A DNA stretch of 64,000 bases from DT-68 sp965263245 (GTDB lineage Bacteria; Bacillota_I; Bacilli_A; Mycoplasmatales; Metamycoplasmataceae): positions 127,221 through 191,220 of the forward strand of contig CBDHHR010000280.1 of NCBI GenBank assembly GCA_965263245.1. The letters are read 5' to 3'. Below, one piece after another: positions 53,289 through 64,000 of the stretch. A model generated the notes under the pieces. The model worked only from the letters and a program-made list of their open reading frames with translations. It had not been told where the DNA came from and ran no database searches. How positions within the stretch are numbered: position 1 is the first letter of the stretch; each line of letters begins with the position of its first letter. Both the position numbers and the translations under genes were made by a program.

Positions 53289-56200
53289 TCAAGGGAGTGT
53301 ACGAAGACAGAACAAGGGAGTGTACATAGGCAGAACAAGGGAGTGTACAAAGACAGAACAAGACAGTGTATGAAGACAGAACAAGGGAGTGTACAAAGAC
53401 AGAACAAGGGAGTGTACACAGTTAGAACAAGGGAGTGTACATAGACAGAACAAGGGAGTGTACAAAGACAGAACAAGACAGTGTATGAAGACAGAACAAG
53501 GGAGTGTACATAGACAGAACAAGGGAGTGTACATAGAAAGAACAAGGGAGTGTACAAAGACAGAACAAGACAGTGTATGAAGACAGAACAAGGGAGTGTA
53601 CAAAGACAGAACAAGGGAGTGTACATAGACAGAACAAGGGAGTGTACAAAGACAGAACAAGACAGTGTACAAAGTTAGAACAAGGGAGTGTGCAAAGGCA
53701 GAACAAGAGTGTATGAAGACAGAACAAGGCAGTGTACGTAGACAGAACAAGGGAGTGTACAAAGACAGAACAAGACAGTGTATGAAGACAGAACAAGGGA
53801 GTGTACGAATACAGAACAAGGGAGTGTACAAAAGACAGAACAAGACAGTGTATGAAGACAGAACAAGGGAGTGTACGAATACAGAACAAGGGAGTGTACA
53901 AAGACAGAACAAGGCAGTGTATGAATACAGAACAAGGGAGTGTATGAAGACAGAACAAGACAGTGTATGAATACAGAACAAGGGAGTGTATGAATACAGA
54001 ACAAGGGAGTGTACAAAGACAGAACAAGGCAGTGTATGAATACAGAACAAGGGAGTGTACAAAGACAGAACAAGGCAGTGTATGAATACAGAACAAGGGA
54101 GTGTACAAAGACAGATCAAGGCAGTGTATGAATACAGAACAAGGGAGTGTACAAAGGCAGAACAAGGGAGTGTACAAAGACAGAACAAGGCAGTGTACAA
54201 AAGACAGAACAAGACAGTGTACGAAGACAAAACAAGGCAGTGTACGAATACAGAACAAGGGAGTGTACAAAGACAGATCAAGGGAGTGTACAAAGACAGA
54301 ACAAGGGAGTGTACAAAGACAGAACAAGACAGTGTACAAAGACAGATCAAGGGAGTGTACAAAGACAGATCAAGGGAGTGTACAAAGACAGAACAAGGGA
54401 GTGTACAAAGACAGAACAAGACAGTGTACAAAGACAGATCAAGGGAGTGTACAAAGACAGATCAAGGGAGTGTACAAAGACAGAACAAGGGAGTGTACAT
54501 AGACAGATCAAGGGAGTGTACAAAGACAGATCAAGGGAGTGAACAAAGACAGAACAAGGCAGTGTACAAAGACAGATCAAGGGAGTGTACATAGACAGAT
54601 CAAGGGAGTGTACAAAGACAGAACAAGACAGTGTACATAGACAGATCAAGGGAGTGAACAAAGACAGAACAAGGCAGTGTACAAAGACAGATCAAGGGAG
54701 TGTACAAAGACAGATCAAGGGAGTGTACATAGACAGATCAAGGGAGTGTACACAGACAGAACAAGACAGTGTACATAGACAGATCAAGGGAGTGAACAAA
54801 GACAGAACAAGGCAGTGTACAAAGACAGATCAAGGCAATGTACAAAGACAGATCAAGGGAGTGTACATAGACAGATCAAGGGAGTGTACAAAGACAGAAC
54901 AAGATAGTGTACATAGACAGATCAAGGGAGTGAACAAAGACAGAACAAGGCAGTGTACAAAGACAGATCAAGGGAGTGTACAAAGACAGATCAAGGGAGT
55001 GTACAAAGACAGAACAAGGGAGTGTACAAAGACAGAACAAGGCAGTGTACAAAGACAGATCAAGGGAGTGTACAAAGACAGAACAAGGGAGTGTACATAG
55101 ACAGATCAAGGGAGTGTACATAGACAGATCAAGGGAGTGTACATAGACAGATCAAGGGAGTGTACAAAGACAGAACAAGGGAGTGTACATAGACAGATCA
55201 AGGGAGTGTACAAAGACAGATCAAGGGAGTGTACAAAGACAGATCAAGGGAGTGTACATAGACAGATCAAGGGAGTGTACAAAGACAGAACAAGGGAGTG
55301 TACATAGACAGAACAAGGGAGTGTACATAGACAGATCAAGGGAGTGTACATAGACAGATCAAGGGAGTGTACAAAGACAGAACAAGGGAGTGTACATAGA
55401 CAGATCAAGGGAGTGTACAAAGACAGATCAAGGGAGTGAACAAAGACAGAACAAGGCAGTGTACAAAGACAGAACAAGACAGTGTATGAAGACAGATCAA
55501 GGGAGTGTACAAAGACAGATCAAGGGAGTGTACAAAGACAGATCAAGGGAGTGTACAAAGACAGAACAAGACAGTGTATGAAGACAGATCAAGGGAGTGT
55601 ACAAAGACAGATCAAGGGAGTGAACAAAGACAGAACAAGGCAGTGTACAAAGACAGAACAAGGGAGTGTACAAAGACAGATCAAGGGAGTGTACAAAGAC
55701 AGAACAAGGGAGTGTACATAGACAGATCAAGGGAGTGTACAAAGACAGAACAAGGGAGTGTACATAGACAGATCAAGGGAGTGTACAAAGACAGATCAAG
55801 GGAGTGTACAAAGACAGAACAAGGGAGTGTACAAAGACAGAACAAGACAGTGTATGAAGACAGATCAAGGGAGTGTACAAAGACAGAACAAGGGAGTGTA
55901 CAAAGACAGAACAAGGCAGTGTACAAAGACAGATCAAGGGAGTGTACAAAGACAGACAAGGGAGTGTACAAGACAGATCAAGGGAGTGTACAAAGACAGA
56001 ACAAGGGAGTGTACATAGACAGATCAAGGGAGTGTACAAAGACAGAACAAGGGAGTGTACATAGACAGATCAAGGGAGTGTACAAAGACAGATCAAGGGA
56101 GTGTACAAAGACAGATCAAGGGAGTGTACATAGACAGATCAAGGGAACAAAGACAGAACAAGGGAGTGTACATAGACAGAACAAGGGAGTGTACATAGAC

Positions 56201-58162
56201 AGATCAAGGGAGTGTACATAGACAGATCAAGGGAGTGTACAAAGACAGAACAAGGGAGTGTACATAGACAGATCAAGGGAGTGTACAAAGACAGATCAAG
56301 GGAGTGAACAAAGACAGAACAAGGGAGTGTACAAAGACAGAGTGTACAAGACAGTGTATGAAGACAGATCAAGGGAGTGTACAAAGACAGATCAAGGGAG
56401 TGTACAAAGACAGATCAAGGGAGTGTACAAAGACAGAACAAGACAGTGTATGAAGACAGATCAAGGGAGTGTACAAAGACAGATCAAGGGAGTGAACAAA
56501 GACAGAACGAGGCAGTGTACAAAGACAGATCAAGGGAGTGAACAAAGACAGAACAAGGCAGTGTACAAAGACAGATCAAGGGAGTGTACATAGACAGAAC
56601 AAGGCAGTGTACAAAGACAGATCAAGGGAGTGTACATAGACAGAACAAGGCAGTGTACAAAGACAGAACAAGGGAGTGTACAAAGACAGAGCAAGGCAGT
56701 GTACAAAGACAGATCAAGGGAGTGTACATAGACAGATCAAGGGAGTGTACAAAGACAGAACAAGGGAGTGTACAAAGACAGATCAAGGGAGTGTACAAAG
56801 ACAGATCAAGGGAGTGTACAAAGACAGATCAAGGGAGTGTACGAAGACAGAACAAGGGAGTGTACATAGACAGAACAAGGGAGTGTACAAAGACAGAACA
56901 AGACAGTGTATGAAGACAGAACAAGGGAGTGTACAAAGACAGAACAAGACAGTGTATGAAGACAGAACAAGGCAGTGTACAAAGACAGATCAAGGCAGTG
57001 TACAAAGACAGATCAAGGGAGTGTACATAGACAGATCAAGGGTGTGTACAAAGACAGAACAAGACAGTGTACATAGACAGATCAAGGGAGTGAACAAAGA
57101 CAGAACAAGGCAGTGTACAAAGTCAGATCAAGGGAGTGTACAAAGACAGAACAAGGGAGTGTACAAAGACAGAACAAGGCAGTGTACAAAGACAGATCAA
57201 GGGAGTGTACAAAGACAGATCAAGGGAGTGTACAAAGACAGAACAAGGGAGTGTACAAAGACAGATCAAGGGAGTGTACAAAGACAGATCAAGGGAGTGA
57301 ACAAAGACAGAACAAGGCAGTGTACAAAGACAGATCAAGGGAGTGTACAAAGACAGAACAAGACAGTGTACAAAGACAGATCAAGGGAGTGTACAAAGAC
57401 AGAACAAGACAGTGTATGAAGACAGATCAAGGGAGTGTACAAAGACAGATCAATGGAGTGTACAAAGACAGATCAAGGCAGTGTACAAAGACAGATCAAG
57501 GGAGTGTACATAGACAGATCAAGGGAGTGTACAAAGACAGAACAAGACAGTGTACATAGACAGATCAAGGGAGTGAACAAAGACAGAACAAGGCAGTGTA
57601 CAAAGACAGATCAAGGGAGTGTACAAAGACAGATCAAGGGAGTGTACAAAGACAGATCAAGGGAGTGTACAAAGACAGAACAAGACAGTGTACATAGACA
57701 GATCAAGGGAGTGAACAAAGACAGAACAAGGCAGTGTACAAAGACAGATCAAGGCAGTGTACAAAGACAGATCAAGGGAGTGTACATAGACAGATCAAGG
57801 GTGTGTACAAAGACAGAACAAGACAGTGTACATAGACAGATCAAGGGAGTGAACAAAGACAGAACAAGGCAGTGTACAAAGTCAGATCAAGGGAGTGTAC
57901 AAAGACAGAACAAGGCAGTGTACAAAGACAGATCAAGGGAGTGTACAAAGACAGATCAAGGGAGTGTACAAAGACAGAACAAGGGAGTGTACATAGACAG
58001 ATCAAGGGAGTGTACAAAGACAGATCAAGGGAGTGAACAAAGACAGAACAAGGCAGTGTACAAAGACAGATCAAGGGAGTGAACAAAGACAGAACAAGGC
58101 AGTGTACAAAGACAGATCAAGGGAGTGTACATAGACAGAACAAGGCAGTGTACAAAGACAGA
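53289..58162 (+). repeat. Sub-block e of U4
   Basis: This is 4,874 bp. The head is identical in pattern to the other e copies. The triplicated segment starts near 55390, 55758 and 56258. Indels near 55952-55972, 56147 (TCAAGGGAACAAAG, loss of GTGT with flanks) and 56339-56352 (GACAGAGTGTACAAGACAG) are private to this unit. Confidence 0.84.
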
Positions 58163-61100
58163 TCAAGGGAGTGTACGAAGACAGAACAAGGGAGTGTACA
58201 TAGGCAGACAAGGGAGTGTACAAGACAGAACAAGACAGTGTATGAAGACAGAACAAGGGAGTGTACAAAGACAGAACAAGGGAGTGTACAAAGTTAGACA
58301 AGGGAGTGTACATAGACAGAACAAGGGAGTGTACAAAGACAGAACAAGACAGTGTATGAAGACAGAACAAGGGAGTGTACATAGACAGAACAAGGGAGTG
58401 TACATAGACAGAACAAGGGAGTGTACAAAGACAGAACAAGACAGTGTATGAAGACAGAACAAGGGAGTGTACAAAGACAGAACAAGGGAGTGTACATAGA
58501 CAGAACAAGGGAGTGTACAAAGACAGAACAAGACAGTGTACAAAGTTAGAACAAGGGAGTGTGCAAAGGCAGAACAAGGGAGAGTGTATGAAGACAGAAC
58601 AAGGCAGTGTACGTAGACAGAACAAGGGAGTGTACAAAGACAGAACAAGACAGTGTATGAAGACAGAACAAGGGAGTGTACAAAGACAGAACAAGGGAGT
58701 GTACAAAGACAGAACAAGGGAGTGTATGAAGACAGAACAAGGGAGTGTACGAATACAGAACAAGGGAGTGTACAAAGACAGAACAAGACAGTGTATGAAG
58801 ACAGAACAAGGGAGTGTACAAAGTTAGAACAAGGGAGTGTGCAAAGGCAGAACAAGGGAGAGTGTATGAAGACAGAACAAGGCAGTGTACGTAGACAGAA
58901 CAAGGGAGTGTACAAAGACAGAACAAGACAGTGTACAAAGACAGAACAAGACAGTGTATGAAGACAGAACAAGGGAGTGTACAAAGACAGATCAAGGGAG
59001 TGTACATAGACAGAACAAGGGAGTGTACAAAGACAGAACAAGACAGTGTATGAAGACAGAACAAGGGAGTGTACAAAGACAGAACAAGGGAGTGTACAAA
59101 GTTAGAACAAGGGAGTGTGCAAAGGCAGAACAAGGGAGAGTGTATGAAGACAGAACAAGGCAGTGTACGTAAACAGAACAAGGGAGTGTACAAAGACAGA
59201 ACAAGACAGTGTACAAAGACAGAACAAGACAGTGTATGAAGACAGAACAAGGGAGTGTACAAAAGACAGAACAAGACAGTGTACGAATACAGAACAAGGC
59301 AGTGTATGAATACAGAACAAGGGAGTGTACAAAGACAGAACAAGGGAGTGTACAAAAGACAGAACAAGACAGTGTACGAAGACAGATCAAGGGAGTGTAC
59401 GAAGACAGATCAAGGGAGTGTACAAAGACAGAACAAGGGAGTGTACATAGACAGAACAAGGGAGTGTACAAAGACAGAACAAGACAGTGTATGAAGACAG
59501 AACAAGGGAGTGTACAAAGACAGAACAAGGGAGTGTACATAGACAGAACAAGGGAGTGTACAAAGACAGAACAAGACAGTGTATGAAGACAGAACAAGGG
59601 AGTGTACAAAGACAGAACAAGGGAGTGTACATAGAGAGAACAAGGGAGTGTACAAAGACAGAACAAGACAGTGTATGAAGACAGAACAAGGGAGTGTACA
59701 AAGTTAGAACAAGGGAGTGTGCAAAGGCAGAACAAGGGAGAGTGTATGAAGACAGAACAAGGCAGTGTACGTAGACAGAACAAGGGAGTGTACAAAGACA
59801 GAACAAGACAGTGTACAAAGACAGAACAAGGGAGTGTACAAAGACAGAACAAGACAGTGTACAAAGACAGAACAAGGGAGTGTACAAAAGACAGAACAAG
59901 ACAGTGTACGAAGACAGATCAAGGGAGTGTACAAAGACAGAACAAGGGAGTGTACAAAGACAGATCAAGGGAGTGTACAAAGACAGAACAAGGGAGTGTA
60001 CAAAGACAGATCAAGGGAGTGTACAAAGACAGATCAAGGGAGTGTACAAAGACAGAACAAGGGAGTGTACAAAGACAGATCAAGGGAGTGTACAAAGACA
60101 GATCAAGGGAGTGTACAAAGACAGAACAAGGGAGTGTACAAAGACATAACAAGACAGTGTACAAAGACAGATCAAGGGAGTGTACAAAGACAGATCAAGG
60201 GAGTGTACAAAGACAGAACAAGGGAGTGTACAAAGACAGAACAAGACAGTGTACAAAGACAGATCAAGGGAGTGTACAAAGACAGATCAAGGGAGTGTAC
60301 AAAGACAGAACAAGGGAGTGTACATAGACAGATCAAGGGAGTGTACATAGACAGAACAAGGGAGTGTACAAAGACAGACAAGAGTGTACAAAGACAGACA
60401 AGGGAGTGTACAGACAGACAAGGGAGTGTACAAAGACAGGGAGTGTACAAAGACAGACAAGGGAGTGTACAAAGACAGAACAAGGCAGTGTACAAAGACA
60501 GATCAAGGGAGTACAAAGACAGAACAAGGCAGTGTACAAAGACAGATCAAGGGAGTGTACAAAGACAGATCAAGGGAGTGTACAAAGACAGATCAAGGGA
60601 GTGTACAAAGACAGAACAAGGCAGTGTACGAAGACAGATCAAGGGAGTGTACAAAGACAGATCAAGGGAGTGTACATAGACAGATCAAGGGAGTGTACAA
60701 AGACAGAACAAGACAGTGTACAAAGACAGATCAAGGGAGTGTACAAAGACAGATCAAGGGAGTGTACAAAGACAGAACAAGGCAGTGTACAAAGACAGAT
60801 CAAGGGAGTGTACAAAGACAGATCAAGGGAGTGTACAAAGACAGAACAAGGGAGTGTACAAAGACAGAACAAGACAGTGTACAAAGACAGATCAAGGGAG
60901 TGTACAAAGACAGATCAAGGGAGTGTACAAAGACAGATCAAGGGAGTGTACAAAGACAGAACAAGGGAGTGTACATAGAAATATCAAGGGAGTGTACAAA
61001 GACAGATCAATGGAGTGAACAAAGACAGAACAAGGCAGTGTACAAAGACAGATCAAGGGAGTGTACATAGACAGATCAAGGGAGTGTACAAAGACAGATC

Positions 61101-62388
61101 AAGGGAGTGTACAAAGACAGAACAAGACAGTGTACATAGACAGATCAAGGGAGTGAACAAAGACAGAACAAGGCAGTGTACAAAGACAGAGATCAAGGCA
61201 GTGTACAAAGACAGATCAAGGGAGTGTACATAGACAGATCAAGGGTGTGTACAAAGACAGAACAAGACAGTGTACACAGACATATCAAGGGAGTGAACAA
61301 AGACAGAACAAGGCAGTGTACAAAGTCAGATCAAGGGAGTGTACAAAGACAGAACAAGGGAGTGTACAAAGACAGAACAAGGCAGTGTACAAAGACAGAT
61401 CAAGGGAGTGTACAAAGACAGATCAAGGGAGTGTACAAAGACAGAACAAGGGAGTGTACATAGACAGATCAAGGGAGTGTACAAAGACAGATCAAGGGAG
61501 TGAACAAAGACAGAACAAGGCAGTGTACAAAGACAGATCAAGGGAGTGTACAAAGACAGAACAAGACAGTGTACAAAGACAGATCAAGGGAGTGTACAAA
61601 GACAGAACAAGACAGTGTATGAAGACAGATCAAGGGAGTGTACAAAGACAGATCAATGGAGTGAACAAAGACAGAACAAGGCAGTGTACAAAGACAGATC
61701 AAGGGAGTGTACATAGACAGATCAAGGGAGTGTACAAAGACAGAACAAGACAGTGTACATAGACAGATCAAGGGAGTGAACAAAGACAGAACAAGGCAGT
61801 GTACAAAGACAGATCAAGGGAGTGTACAAAGACAGATCAAGGGAGTGTACATAGACAGATCAAGGGAGTGTACAAAGACAGAACAAGACAGTGTACATAG
61901 ACAGATCAAGGGAGTGAACAAAGACAGAACAAGGCAGTGTACAAAGACAGATCAAGGCAGTGTACAAAGACAGATCAAGGGAGTGTACATAGACAGATCA
62001 AGGGTGTGTACAAAGACAGAACAAGACAGTGTACATAGACAGATCAAGGGAGTGAACAAAGACAGAACAAGGCAGTGTACAAAGTCAGATCAAGGGAGTG
62101 TACAAAGACAGAACAAGGGAGTGTACAAAGACAGAACAAGGCAGTGTACAAAGACAGATCAAGGGAGTGTACAAAGACAGATCAAGGGAGTGTACAAAGA
62201 CAGAACAAGGGAGTGTACATAGACAGATCAAGGGAGTGTACAAAGACAGATCAAGGGAGTGAACAAAGACAGAACAAGGCAGTGTACAAAGACAGATCAA
62301 GGGAGTGAACAGAGACAGAACAAGGCAGTGTACAAAGACAGATCAAGGGAGTGTACATAGACAGAACAAGGCAGTGTACAAAGACAGA
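58163..62388 (+). repeat. Sub-block a of U5
   Basis: This is 4,226 bp. Three losses fall in the first 150 bp (TAGGCAGACAAGG near 58201, TACAAGACAG near 58219, AAGTTAGACAAGG near 58292). The GATC-rich domain starts at 59917. The hotspot patch is at 60370-60515. Confidence 0.84.
60370..60515 (+). other. Microindel patch, U5 copy of the recurrent hotspot
   Basis: GACAGACAAGAGTG, TACAGACAGACAAGG (as in U4), GACAGGGAGTG and GGGAGTACAAAG (as in U2 and U3) occur together. This copy combines the events split between U4 and U2/U3. Confidence 0.82.
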
Positions 62389-64000
62389 TCAAGGGAGTGT
62401 ACGAAGACAGAACAAGGGAGTGTACATAGGCAGAACAAGGGAGTGTACAAAGACAGAACAAGACAGTGTATGAAGACAGAACAAGGGAGTGTACAAAGAC
62501 AGAACAAGGGAGTGTACAAAGTTAGAACAAGGGAGTGTACATAGACAGAACAAGGGAGTGTACAAAGACAGAACAAGACAGTGTATGAAGACAGAACAAG
62601 GGAGTGTACATAGACAGAACAAGGGAGTGTACATAGACAGAACAAGGGAGTGTACAAAGACAGAACAAGACAGTGTATGAAGACAGAACAAGGGAGTGTA
62701 CATAGACAGAACAAGGGAGTGTACATAGACAGAACAAGGGAGTGTACAAAGACAGAACAAGACAGTGTACAAAGTTAGAACAAGGGAGTGTGCAAAGGCA
62801 GAACAAGGGAGAGTGTATGAAGACAGAACAAGGCAGTGTACGTAGACAGAACAAGGGAGTGTACAAAGACAGAACAAGACAGTGTATGAAGACAGAACAA
62901 GGGAGTGTACGAATACAGAACAAGGGAGTGTACAACAGACAGAACAAGACAGTGTATGAAGACAGAACAAGGGAGTGTACGAATACAGAACAAGGGAGTG
63001 TACAAAGACAGAACAAGGCAGTGTATGAATACAGAACAAGGGAGTGTACGAAGACAGAACAAGACAGTGTATGAATACAGAACAAGGGAGTGTATGAATA
63101 CAGAACAAGGGAGTGTACAAAGACAGAACAAGGCAGTGTATGAATACAGAACAAGGGAGTGTACAAAGACAGAACAAGGCAGTGTATGAATACAGAACAA
63201 GGGAGTGTACAAAGACAGATCAAGGCAGTGTATGAATACAGAACAAGGGAGTGTACAAAGACAGAACAAGGGAGTGTACAAAGACAGAACAAGGCAGTGT
63301 ACAAAAGACAGAACAAGGGACAGTGTACAAAGACAGAACAAGGCAGTGTACAAAGACAGATCAAGGGAGTGTACAAAGACAGAACAAGGCAGTGTACAAA
63401 GACAGATCAAGGGAGTGTACAAAGACAGAACAAGACAGTGTACAAAGACAGAACAAGGGAGTGAACAAAGACAGATCAAGGGAATGTACAAAGACAGAAC
63501 AAGGGAGTGTACAAAGACAGATCAAGGGAGTGTACAAAGACAGATCAAGGGAGTGAACAAAGACAGATCAAGGGAATGTACAAAGACAGAACAAGGGAGT
63601 GAACAAAGACAGAACAAGGGAGTGTACAAAGACAGATCAAGGGAATGTACAAAGACAGAACAAGGGAGTGTACAAAGACAGATCAAGGGAATGTACAAAG
63701 ACAGAACAAGGGAGTGTACAAAGACAGATCAAGGGAGTGTACAAAGACAGAACAAGACAGTGTACAAAGACAGATCAAGGGAGTGTACAAAGACAGATCA
63801 AGGGAGTGAACAAAGACAGAACAAGGGAGTGAACAAAGACAGAACAAGGGAATGTACATAGACAGATCAAGGGTGTGTACAAAGACAGAACAAGACAGTG
63901 TACATAGACAGATCAAGGGAGTGAACAAAGACAGAACAAGGCAGTGTACAAAGTCAGATCAAGGGAGTGTACAAAGACAGAACAAGGGAGTGTACAACGA
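62389..64000 (+). repeat. Partial sub-block b of U5 with reworked tail
   Basis: Up to about 63300 this follows the other b copies at a shift of 14,419 bp from U4. The expected GACAAAACAAGG and TGTCCGAATAC monomers are then missing. At 63310-63330 the repeat reads AACAAGGGACAGTG, a longer monomer. Five GGGAATGTAC monomers follow before the standard AAGTCAGATC marker at the window end. Confidence 0.84.
63300..63950 (+). repeat. Reworked monomer mosaic near the window end
   Basis: Five monomers carry GGGAATGTAC (near 63481, 63574, 63642, 63690 and 63849). I do not see this variant elsewhere; the nearest is GGCAATGTAC in e. They are spaced 47-160 bp apart and mixed with GTGAAC monomers. The stretch replaces the normal second half of b. 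Confidence 0.78.

Larger units (their letters stand above)
43727..58162 (+). repeat. Higher-order repeat unit U4 (14,436 bp)
   Basis: Sub-blocks are a 43727-47969, b 47970-49997, c 49998-51605, d 51606-53288 and e 53289-58162. Over most of its length the shift from U3 is a constant 14,435 bp, so the two units are collinear with very few indels. Differences concentrate in the first 700 bp (44143-44175, GGAGAGTG monomers), in c, and near 55950-56360. Confidence 0.92.
1..64000 (+). repeat. 23-bp satellite array filling the window
   Basis: The monomer TGTACAAAGACAG plus AACAAGGGAG (23 bp) repeats head to tail from the first to the last base, about 2,780 copies, with no inversion. It holds 11 A, 7 G, 3 C and 2 T, so the plus strand is about 78% purine. 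Recurrent variants are ACATAG, TACGAAG, TATGAAG, GAATAC and GTTAG in the first half; GATCAAG for GAACAAG; GACAG or GGCAG for GGGAG; and GTGAAC for GTGTAC. Length variants include 24-bp monomers (TACAAAAGAC, TACAACAGAC) and 25-bp monomers (GGGAGAGTGTATG). No stretch over 300 bp departs from this repeat, so there is no other gene or element to report. All long open frames are shadows of the stop-free consensus. The array continues beyond both window ends. Confidence 0.99.
58163..64000 (+). repeat. Partial higher-order repeat unit U5
   Basis: Sub-block a (58163-62388) and most of b (62389-64000) are present. The shift from U4 is 14,419-14,432 bp. The copy is faithful to about 63300. From there to about 63950 the usual b pattern is replaced by mixed GAACAAG and GATCAAG monomers. 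The marker AAGTCAGATC then TACAACGA at the very end restores register with 6362-6410 of U1. Confidence 0.88.

Noticed and set aside
1..64000. CRISPR array
   Set aside because: The repeats abut directly with a 23-bp period. There are no unique spacers and no cas genes.
1..64000. G-quadruplex-forming repeat
   Set aside because: Only one GGG occurs per 23 bp, with about 20 bases between runs, which is too far apart for a typical four-run motif.
1..64000. Telomeric repeat or CENP-B box
   Set aside because: No TTAGGG-like or TTTAGGG-like tandem is present. The monomer has no match to the CENP-B box core with its two CpG sites. A centromeric role is neither shown nor excluded.
1..64000. Transposon insertion, inverted segment or unique island inside the array
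   Set aside because: The 23-bp register can be followed line by line on the same strand throughout. The only breaks are indels of a few bases.

Overview
The whole 64 kb is one uninterrupted tandem satellite array. The monomer is 23 bp, consensus TGTACAAAGACAG followed by AACAAGGGAG, always in the same orientation, about 2,780 copies. I see no unique sequence, no transposon, no RNA gene and no credible protein-coding gene. The consensus has no stop codon in any of the six frames, and 23 is not a multiple of 3, so long open frames with a 23-residue period appear everywhere on both strands. They are a by-product of the repeat.

The array has clear higher-order structure. Point variants of the monomer form a mosaic that recurs every 14.3-14.4 kb. 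Using one recurrent junction as the phase mark, the window holds the tail of one unit (1-579), four complete units (U1 580-14874, U2 14875-29321, U3 29322-43726, U4 43727-58162) and part of a fifth (U5 58163-64000). Each unit is about 622-628 monomers long. Each is divided by the same junction into five sub-blocks, a to e, whose lengths are nearly constant between units: about 4.2, 2.03, 1.6, 1.68 and 4.7-4.9 kb. Each sub-block begins with a domain of GAACAAG monomers lacking GATC and continues into a domain rich in GATCAAG monomers. A third level is a 138-bp (6-monomer) repeat inside the GATC-rich domains.

Unit copies are almost identical over long stretches (much of b, d and the first 1.1 kb of e), which suggests recent amplification or strong homogenisation. 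They differ in defined places: a microindel hotspot at the same offset in every unit, a c sub-block whose diagnostic variants have been replaced by the consensus to different degrees, an indel-riddled end of U1, and a locally reworked end of the window. Some of these may be assembly or consensus artefacts, and I say so where relevant.

Organism: a long satellite array with multi-kilobase higher-order units points to a eukaryotic chromosome (heterochromatin, centromeric, subtelomeric or sex-linked are all possible). The common variants TACGAAG, TATGAAG and TACAAAG are related by CpG decay, which would fit a genome with cytosine methylation. I cannot identify the species or the satellite family from sequence alone. 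No gene set or pathway is present.
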